Below, piece after piece: positions 1 through 5,314 of a DNA stretch of 13,618 nt (position 1 is its first letter; each line of letters starts with the position of its first letter). The notes beneath the pieces are model-generated. The model worked only from the letters and a program-made list of their open reading frames with translations. It ran no database searches and was not told where the DNA came from. The position numbers were made by a program, and so were the translations under genes. The DNA is taken from the NCBI GenBank assembly GCA_023145125.1, contig JAGLEK010000564.1, forward strand, positions 1 through 13,618, in the 5' to 3' direction. Source of the DNA: Bacteroidales bacterium. GTDB taxonomy: Bacteria > Bacteroidota > Bacteroidia > Bacteroidales > B18-G4.

Positions 1-21
1 TATGACAGTCAGGTGTCGCAT
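1..21 (-). CDS. Possible 5' end of a secreted-protein gene cut by the window edge
   Basis: Only seven codons are visible, reading MRHLTVI from an ATG at position 21. The evidence is comparative: the DNA upstream carries the same 11-nt block as the gene at 373-2583 (GTATCTTAGCC on the minus strand), 21 nt before an ATG that is also followed by CGA (Arg). The first residues fit the start of a signal peptide. I infer a paralogue or co-regulated neighbour running leftward out of the window. Nothing can be said about its product. Confidence 0.35.
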
Positions 22-42
22 TGGTCTAATAATCCTCAATAA

Positions 43-53
43 GGCTAAGATAC
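43..53 (-). promoter_or_regulatory. Shared leader/promoter block, copy 1
   Basis: The minus strand reads GTATCTTAGCC, identical to the block at 2604-2614. The core TATCTTAG differs by one base from the Bacteroidota -7 consensus TAnnTTTG and lies about 23 nt before the putative ATG at 21, a distance typical of the other promoters in this window. I see no convincing -33 box. Confidence 0.35.
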
Positions 54-61
54 AAAAAAGC

Positions 62-146
62 CAGATATATGACAATGCCGGCCCCGGCGGGGCCGGATGT
101 CGATAGCAAAAGATGGCGATTAAAAAGCTGCGCCCTGTAGGGGCGC
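62..146. repeat. REP-like intergenic hairpin pair
   Basis: A 12-mer CAGATATATGAC (62-73) is followed by a perfect GC hairpin with 8-bp arms CCGGCCCC/GGGGCCGG (78-85 and 89-96, loop GGC). A second hairpin has GCGCCC/GGGCGC arms (130-135 and 141-146, loop TGTAG). The same 12-mer lies next to GC hairpins at 2746-2793, so these look like copies of a dispersed intergenic element. No coding potential is seen. The hairpins could also stop transcription, but neither has a T-tract. Confidence 0.55.
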
Positions 147-164
147 GACTAATTCCACAAACGC

Positions 165-243
165 AGGAAGGCACAGCCAACAAATCCCTCTTCATTCGCT
201 ACGCTCATTCATCGGGATGACAATTTTCCGAGCAAGCCTTCCT
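165..243. repeat. Nested inverted repeat
   Basis: Outer arms AGGAAGGC (165-172) and GCCTTCCT (236-243) are perfect complements. Inside them ATCCC (184-188) pairs with GGGAT (214-218). The centre contains the string TTCATTCGCTACGCTCATTC, which I believe resembles dispersed repeats common in Bacteroidota intergenic DNA (memory, not a search). The unit could be a degenerate small mobile element or a folded RNA 3' of the minus-strand LRR-like gene. Confidence 0.4.
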
Positions 244-372
244 TACAAATGGTACATGTGAAATGTAGAATCCAGAATGGACAATGAAACACCTTCCCCG
301 TTCTTATTCTTATTCCTTGCTTTGCAACCCGAAGTCTGAAAGACAAAGGGGTGTTCCTCTGTTCTCTATTCT
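244..372. other. Intergenic DNA downstream of the LRR-like gene
   Basis: No open frame with coding character is seen. The only structure is a short inverted repeat, AACACC (288-293) against GGTGTT (350-355), too weak and too far apart to call a terminator. Together with 22-243 this makes a 351-bp stretch without a gene. Confidence 0.4.
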
Positions 373-2583
373 TTATCGCTTAACCATCTTCACAACCGAC
401 ACCCCTTCCTCACTCCTTAACACAGCGTAATACAAGCCCTCAGGCAGGTGACGGGGAGACCATGTGACTGTGTGACTGCCTTGAGGCATCAATCTATCTT
501 CAGTTGCATATACTACCTCACCAATTACATTGTATATTGTAAATTGGATATTGGATATTTCTTTCAGTTCGTACTCGATGGTGGTGGAGGTGGTGAAGGG
601 GTTGGGGTAGGCTGATAACTGATGGTTTGTGTTAGATTCAGGGATGCTGACTGTACATGCTTCTTCTACTTCTAACTGACTATCACAACCTGAGGCATTA
701 TTATCAATCTCAATTTCGCCATTTGGATTGAGTAGGTAGGCACAAATACTTTCAACTGCACAATGAGACAGGTTATAATTACCCTTAATTAATAATTCGG
801 TGATCGAAGTAGGGTTTATTTTTTTCATTCCCCCCAAGCTAATTAATTCATCATTACCCCATACCCATATAAAGCCATTTATAGTTGATAGATTATCAAG
901 CCCTTTTAGGCTCGGCAAAACATAATTGTTCGTTATGATGAGATTGCCCCCAATGGATTGCAAACTTATCAGATCTGCTATTGAAACTAATTTAGGACAA
1001 CTTATGGCTAAATCGCCTCCTACACTATCAAGTTCTGATAATCCTAAAAAGCTACTTAATATCTCATTTGAGAATACAGAAAAATATCCCCCAACATACT
1101 CTAAGCTACCTAATCCTTTTAAGTTTGGTAATTCTTTATTTACCCTAAGAATGAACGCATCCCCCACAAACCTGACATTATCCAAACCATTTAGGCTGTT
1201 GAGGTCATCATTATAATGTACCATTAAGTTACCACCAACTGAATCAATGTTGTTTAACCCCATTAAGTTTTGCAGGTAAATATTACTTTCTATCCGAAGA
1301 TCCCCCCCTACAGCTCTGACAGTGATTAATCCATTCAAACTCGTAATATCATCTCCACTTATAGTAACACGCCCATTCAAAATATGGCAATTTGGATAGT
1401 TCGTGTGAAAATCGTCTAAATCAGCCTGTGAATAGAAGTAATAATTGCCATATGGTAGGCATGGCAAAATCATCCCACATGAATCTGCAACTTCCACAGG
1501 CGAGTTACAACCAAATGCATTGGTGTGTATATTTATACTTCCATTGGGTATTGATACGTATTTGCAAATGCTTTCAACATCACAGTCTGACAGAAGGTTG
1601 TTTTCGGTTATATAAAGGTTTCCCCCAATGTAATCCACATTATCCAAACCATACAAGCTTGGTAGTTTGTTATTGTTAAACACACTTACATTGCCACACA
1701 CAGTATCTAAATTTTCCATACCTGTTAAGTCAAGGAGTCCTGCATTATTATAAATCTGTAAATTACCCCCTATAGTCGACAGGTTACCCAACCCAACTAA
1801 GCTTGTTAGTAACGGGTTACCATATTGGTTTTGTTCGTTTGAACCTATTCTTAAGTCCATTGTGATAGTTGTCAAGCTATCCAACCCTGTTAAACCTTGA
1901 AGTGCATAATTCGAATGAATTTCAATCCCACCATTGACCGTTCTTAGGCTTGATATCCCATTCAGGGTTTGTAAAGAATTATTATGACTGAAATACACAA
2001 TTCCACTTAATGTTGAAAGACTGTCTAAACCTGATAAATCAACCAATGAATCATTTCCATCAATTATTAGCCCCCCTGCAAATTTTAAACTTCCTATGCC
2101 ATCGAAATCAGTAAGAGCATCATTTTCACTAACCCAAAACCTGCCATGTATTGAGTCTAGATTATCTAACCCATTAAAACTCGACAGCAAAGGATTATAA
2201 TAAAAATACATGTCCTCAACAACCGTTTTTAAGCTGTTCAATCCATTAAGGTTATTTAGTAGAGGATTATGCATAACCCATAAATGATCACCGATGAATG
2301 AAATATTTTCTAATCCTAACAAAGAATTGAGCGAATCGTTGTATCGTATAAACAACCACCCCTCAATTCGATTTAAAACAGTGAGAGCATTGAGATTGCT
2401 AATATTGTTCCCTTCTATTGACACATTTCCTTCAATCTCTGAACAGTTGGGGTAGAGAATTGGAAAGCTATCAATCTGTGCCTGTGTTGTGAAGGTAATA
2501 CCCTGAGGAAGGCATGACTGTGCTGATAGCGTTGGTTGAATACACAACCACATAATATATGCTATACTTATCAGAAATCGCAT
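373..2583 (-). CDS. Secreted leucine-rich-repeat-like (receptor L domain type) protein with T9SS sorting domain
   Basis: This is a 736-residue secreted, probably surface-attached protein. A signal peptide (MRFLISIAYIMWL, ending near TLSAQS) is followed by two repeat modules, residues about 24-369 and 375-643. Each opens with CLP plus a Q-D-F-YPNC segment. Each then has units of almost exactly 24 residues with the pattern GLxNLxxIxGxLxIxxNxxL: eleven in module 1, eight in module 2. Each module closes with a VESIC-PNG-GC cap. Residues about 658-736 are a type A T9SS sorting domain beginning YPNPF and ending VVKMVKR. This architecture is typical of Bacteroidota receptor-L/LRR surface proteins. 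The ligand is unknown. The frame is open upstream to a TTG at 2628, but ATG 2583 gives the signal peptide and lies 20 nt after the shared leader block, so I prefer it. Cargo status is family-based; binding or adhesion is inference. Confidence 0.85.
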   Translation of the reverse strand: MRFLISIAYIMWLCIQPTLSAQSCLPQGITFTTQAQIDSFPILYPNCSEIEGNVSIEGNNISNLNALTVLNRIEGWLFIRYNDSLNSLLGLENISFIGDHLWVMHNPLLNNLNGLNSLKTVVEDMYFYYNPLLSSFNGLDNLDSIHGRFWVSENDALTDFDGIGSLKFAGGLIIDGNDSLVDLSGLDSLSTLSGIVYFSHNNSLQTLNGISSLRTVNGGIEIHSNYALQGLTGLDSLTTITMDLRIGSNEQNQYGNPLLTSLVGLGNLSTIGGNLQIYNNAGLLDLTGMENLDTVCGNVSVFNNNKLPSLYGLDNVDYIGGNLYITENNLLSDCDVESICKYVSIPNGSINIHTNAFGCNSPVEVADSCGMILPCLPYGNYYFYSQADLDDFHTNYPNCHILNGRVTISGDDITSLNGLITVRAVGGDLRIESNIYLQNLMGLNNIDSVGGNLMVHYNDDLNSLNGLDNVRFVGDAFILRVNKELPNLKGLGSLEYVGGYFSVFSNEILSSFLGLSELDSVGGDLAISCPKLVSIADLISLQSIGGNLIITNNYVLPSLKGLDNLSTINGFIWVWGNDELISLGGMKKINPTSITELLIKGNYNLSHCAVESICAYLLNPNGEIEIDNNASGCDSQLEVEEACTVSIPESNTNHQLSAYPNPFTTSTTIEYELKEISNIQFTIYNVIGEVVYATEDRLMPQGSHTVTWSPRHLPEGLYYAVLRSEEGVSVVKMVKR

Positions 2584-2603
2584 GACAGAACAATACTCTA
2601 TAT

Positions 2604-2614
2604 GGCTAAGATAC
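2604..2614 (-). promoter_or_regulatory. Shared leader/promoter block, copy 2
   Basis: The minus strand reads GTATCTTAGCC, 20 nt upstream of the ATG at 2583 and identical to 43-53. TATCTTAG is one base off TAnnTTTG. A T-rich stretch lies upstream, but no clean TTTG box sits at the usual 19-nt spacing. If this is the -7 element, a TTG start at 2628 is excluded because it would lie upstream of transcription. Confidence 0.4.
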
Positions 2615-2671
2615 GAAACATCTGTCAAAAATTATCGATACCTCAGGGTAGCTTGACAAAGCCCCACCCTG

Positions 2672-2793
2672 CCCTCCCCATGCTGGCTTATTGCTCATCA
2701 ATCATACCGCCTTAAGGGGAGGGTGAGCCTCGTCATGCATCGCCCACCCCGGGTTTCACCCGGGGTTACAGATATATGACCCCTTTGGGGTCA
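2672..2793. repeat. Cluster of GC-rich inverted repeats (REP-like)
   Basis: Three inverted repeats lie in the 5' region of msrA. CCCTCCCC (2672-2679) pairs with GGGGAGGG (2716-2723). ACCCCGGGT (2746-2754) pairs with ACCCGGGGT (2758-2766) around a TTC loop. TGACCCC (2777-2783) pairs with GGGGTCA (2787-2793) around TTT. The 12-mer CAGATATATGAC (2769-2780) overlaps the last two and recurs at 62-73. The tight, near-perfect hairpins and the shared linker point to a dispersed intergenic element rather than gene-specific regulation. No coding frame is seen here. Confidence 0.6.
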
Positions 2794-2884
2794 ACTTCTA
2801 TAAAAATCGAATATTATAAATTATAAATACAGAATTATACATCAAACTTTATCTAAGTTGAGGTGTTTCAATTAAAAAGTGAAA

Positions 2885-3502
2885 ATGAAATGTGTAAAAG
2901 TTAAATTATCTTTGACATTCATGATATTCCTTGGACTTATAAATGCCAACGCAAATGCGGATCCGGAAAATGACACTGTCATATTAGCTTCCGGCTGCTT
3001 CTGGTGTTCCGAAGCTATCTTTCAGGAGCTTGAAGGAGTTAATAAAGTAGAATCCGGCTATACCGGTGGCCATGTAAAGAACCCTTCTTACCGGGAAGTT
3101 TGCAACGATACCACCGGACATGCTGAAGCAGTCCGTATAGTGTACAACCCTGAAGTGATAAGCATTACTGAACTGCTGAAGGTGTTTTTCATGACACACG
3201 ACCCAACTACGTTGAACCGTCAGGGTACCGATACAGGCACACAATACCGGTCGGCCATCTTCTACCACAATGAAGATCAAAAAAATACTGCCGAAGATAT
3301 TATCAGAGAGCTGAATGCTTCCGGAGCCTGGAACGATCCTATTGTAACTGAACTCAGCCCGGCAGGGGTGTTCTACCCGGCTGAGAATTACCACAAGGAT
3401 TATTTCAACAACAACCGCAGTGCTGCTTATTGCAATTTTGTGATCGTTCCGAAACTTGAAAAATTTAAAAAAGTATTCCGCGACAAACTGAAAGTTGAAT
3501 GA
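2885..3502 (+). CDS. msrA: Peptide methionine (S)-S-oxide reductase MsrA, exported
   Basis: MsrA reduces the S-epimer of methionine sulfoxide in proteins. All family signatures are present in the 205-residue product: GCFWC at residues 37-41 (catalytic Cys38, second Cys41), YTGG, TGHAE (GHAE at 78-81), HDPTT and GTQYRS (QYRS at 120-123). A C-terminal AYC (Cys183) sits where the resolving cysteine is usually found. An N-terminal stretch of about 25 residues, hydrophobic and ending NANANA before DPEND, looks like a signal peptide, so the enzyme probably works in the periplasm. Its electron donor is not visible here. I start it at ATG 2885; an in-frame GTG at 2879 adds two residues and cannot be excluded. 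No Shine-Dalgarno is seen, and a TATCTAAG at 2850-2857 is only a poor -7 match. Confidence 0.95.
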   Translation: MKCVKVKLSLTFMIFLGLINANANADPENDTVILASGCFWCSEAIFQELEGVNKVESGYTGGHVKNPSYREVCNDTTGHAEAVRIVYNPEVISITELLKVFFMTHDPTTLNRQGTDTGTQYRSAIFYHNEDQKNTAEDIIRELNASGAWNDPIVTELSPAGVFYPAENYHKDYFNNNRSAAYCNFVIVPKLEKFKKVFRDKLKVE

Positions 3503-3560
3503 GCAAATATTTTTTTAATCCATTTTAGCCTGTTCCGGCTTAATGTACCTTATCTTTTTC

Positions 3561-3568
3561 TACCTTTG
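3561..3568 (+). promoter_or_regulatory. Bacteroidota -7 promoter element of the MBL gene
   Basis: TACCTTTG matches TAnnTTTG exactly and lies 53 nt before the ATG at 3622, placing the start of transcription near 3575. No clear TTTG is seen at the -33 position. It implies that the MBL gene has its own promoter rather than depending on msrA. Confidence 0.6.
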
Positions 3569-3621
3569 GTGATCCTAATTCTTTTTAGGCAGATCAACTA
3601 AAATTCATTAAACCTTAAATA

Positions 3622-5001
3622 ATGAATACTATTCTTTCCAACGACATTAGCATTCAATTCCTTGGCGCAGCGGGTACCGTTACAGGATCTAAAACACTTA
3701 TCAGGGCCAAGGGGAAAAAAATCCTGGTAGACTGCGGTTTATTCCAGGGGCTGAAGCACTTGCGGGCACTGAACTGGCAGTCCCTGCCGGTAGAGGCGTC
3801 AGAGATCGATGCCGTTATCCTGACCCATGCGCATATCGACCATACGGGATACCTTCCCCGGCTGGTGCACCAGGGTTTTGTGGGGCCCATATATGGTTCG
3901 GCGCCTACATGCGAGATCACTGAGGTTTTGTTGCTTGACAGTGCCAAGATCCAGGAGGAAGATGCCGAGCATGCCAATCGTAAAGGATATACAAAGCATA
4001 AGCCTGCGAAGCCGCTCTATGACCTTGAGGATGCAAGGAATACCTTACCTCTGCTGACATCTCATCCCGAAGACAAGTGGAAAGAACTTGGTGACGGCAT
4101 CCGCTTCCGTTTTCAGAACAATGCACATATCATTGGTGCCACGCATGTCGACATTGAAATTGATGGAAAGTGTATTATTTTTTCCGGAGATATCGGAAGA
4201 ATTGACGACCCGATGCTGGAGGTGCCCGACAAACCAAAAAAAGCCGATTACCTCATTATTGAATCTACCTATGGTGACAGGCTTCACCCCTCTGTTGATA
4301 CAGAAAAACAATTCAGTGAGATACTTCACCGGGTTGCTGACAGAAATGGCATCCTGATCGTTCCCAGTTTCACTGTTGACCGTGCCCAGGACTTCATGTA
4401 CCTGTTCTGGAAGCTGGAACAGAAGAAAGACATCCCGGAGTTCCCCATCTATCTGGATTCACCCATGGGTGTCGATGTAAGCAAGGTGTTCAATAAATAT
4501 TACAGGTGGCACAAGTTGGGGCCGAAGGTCTTTGATGAAGTATTCAGAAATACAAAAATGGTCAGGTCATACAAAGACACAGAGAAGCTTGCCGCCGATA
4601 AACGGCCGAAGATAGTCATCGCCGGAAGTGGCATGATGAATGGCGGAAGAGTTCTTACCTACCTGAAAAGGCACCTCAGCAATCCCGACTCAACCATTAT
4701 CATCCCCGGGTACCAGGCTGAGGGAACCCGGGGCAGAAGCATTCATGACGGAGTACATGAAATAAAGATCCATGGTGAATACTATCCCGTCCGCGCCCAT
4801 ATTGAAGACATTCGAACCATGTCATCGCATGCCGACCAGGCTCAGATCATCGACTGGCTTTCCGGGTTGCAAAAAGACCCGGCATGCATTTTTATCAACC
4901 ACGGCGAACCAAAATCATCAGATGCACTTCGGATCAAACTGCAGGATACTTTCGGATGGAAAGTTGTGATACCTCAGCTTGAGGATATATTTCAACTCTG
5001 A
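3622..5001 (+). CDS. MBL-fold/beta-CASP RNA metallo-hydrolase
   Basis: This 459-residue protein belongs to the metallo-beta-lactamase family with a beta-CASP insert, related to CPSF73/Ysh1-type nucleases. Visible motifs are FLGAAGTVTGS at the N-terminus, the zinc motif THAHIDH (68-74), NAHIIGAT with His169, and SGDIG with Asp190. ESTYG (214-218) is motif A, SSHAD with His403 is motif B, and NHGEP with His427 is motif C. The full set of metal ligands is intact, so it should be an active di-zinc hydrolase in the cytoplasm, most likely acting on RNA. The substrate is not known from sequence. The length is usual for the bacterial branch. It has its own promoter 53 nt upstream, and no terminator is obvious after the stop. 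Confidence 0.9.
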   Translation: MNTILSNDISIQFLGAAGTVTGSKTLIRAKGKKILVDCGLFQGLKHLRALNWQSLPVEASEIDAVILTHAHIDHTGYLPRLVHQGFVGPIYGSAPTCEITEVLLLDSAKIQEEDAEHANRKGYTKHKPAKPLYDLEDARNTLPLLTSHPEDKWKELGDGIRFRFQNNAHIIGATHVDIEIDGKCIIFSGDIGRIDDPMLEVPDKPKKADYLIIESTYGDRLHPSVDTEKQFSEILHRVADRNGILIVPSFTVDRAQDFMYLFWKLEQKKDIPEFPIYLDSPMGVDVSKVFNKYYRWHKLGPKVFDEVFRNTKMVRSYKDTEKLAADKRPKIVIAGSGMMNGGRVLTYLKRHLSNPDSTIIIPGYQAEGTRGRSIHDGVHEIKIHGEYYPVRAHIEDIRTMSSHADQAQIIDWLSGLQKDPACIFINHGEPKSSDALRIKLQDTFGWKVVIPQLEDIFQL

Positions 5002-5314
5002 GAATCGTTCTAAAAGACAACATAATTAATTTTTGAGTCTCCATAAATTTGAGATAAAATCAGCCTGCTGTGATATCACAATAGAATCCACAGAGAACTT
5101 ATACATAATATGTTGTTTTTCTTTCACTTAGGAACGCATAACAAAACTACTCCCAGAGGAGATAAGAACAAGTCCGATGCCTGAATAATATACTCCCTCA
5201 CGCTCCCGGCCAAAAGAATAAATTATTTTTCTTCCAAAAGAATTTTGCATTTCAGCAAGGAATGCTTATATTTGAGCGAACGAACAACTTATTATTAACC
5301 CAAAATTAACACAC
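5002..5314 (+). other. 313-bp intergenic region with a promoter at its 3' end
   Basis: AT-rich DNA without a credible ORF or RNA gene. Except for the promoter at 5244-5274, I see no hairpin long enough to act as a terminator for the MBL gene and no repeat shared with the rest of the window. Confidence 0.5.
5244..5274 (+). promoter_or_regulatory. Bacteroidota primary-sigma promoter (-33 TTTG, -7 TATATTTG)
   Basis: TTTG at 5244-5247 and TATATTTG at 5267-5274 are separated by exactly 19 nt, the textbook TTTG-N19-TAnnTTTG arrangement of Bacteroidota. It lies 40 nt before the ATG at 5315, giving a leader of roughly 33 nt. This is the best promoter in the window and suggests strong expression of the 900-residue secreted protein. 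Confidence 0.85.

Noticed and set aside
2584..2628. N-terminal extension of the LRR-like protein from a TTG at 2628
   Set aside because: The extension precedes the signal peptide and covers the likely -7 element at 2606-2613; ATG 2583 starts a normal signal peptide.
3503..3560. Possible terminator after msrA (AGCC-TGTTCC-GGCT)
   Set aside because: The stem is only 4 bp and no T-tract follows it; the T-run lies upstream of the stem.
3654..4357. Several antisense and alternate-frame open frames inside the MBL gene
   Set aside because: They are shadows of a gene with complete catalytic motifs and none has recognisable protein features.
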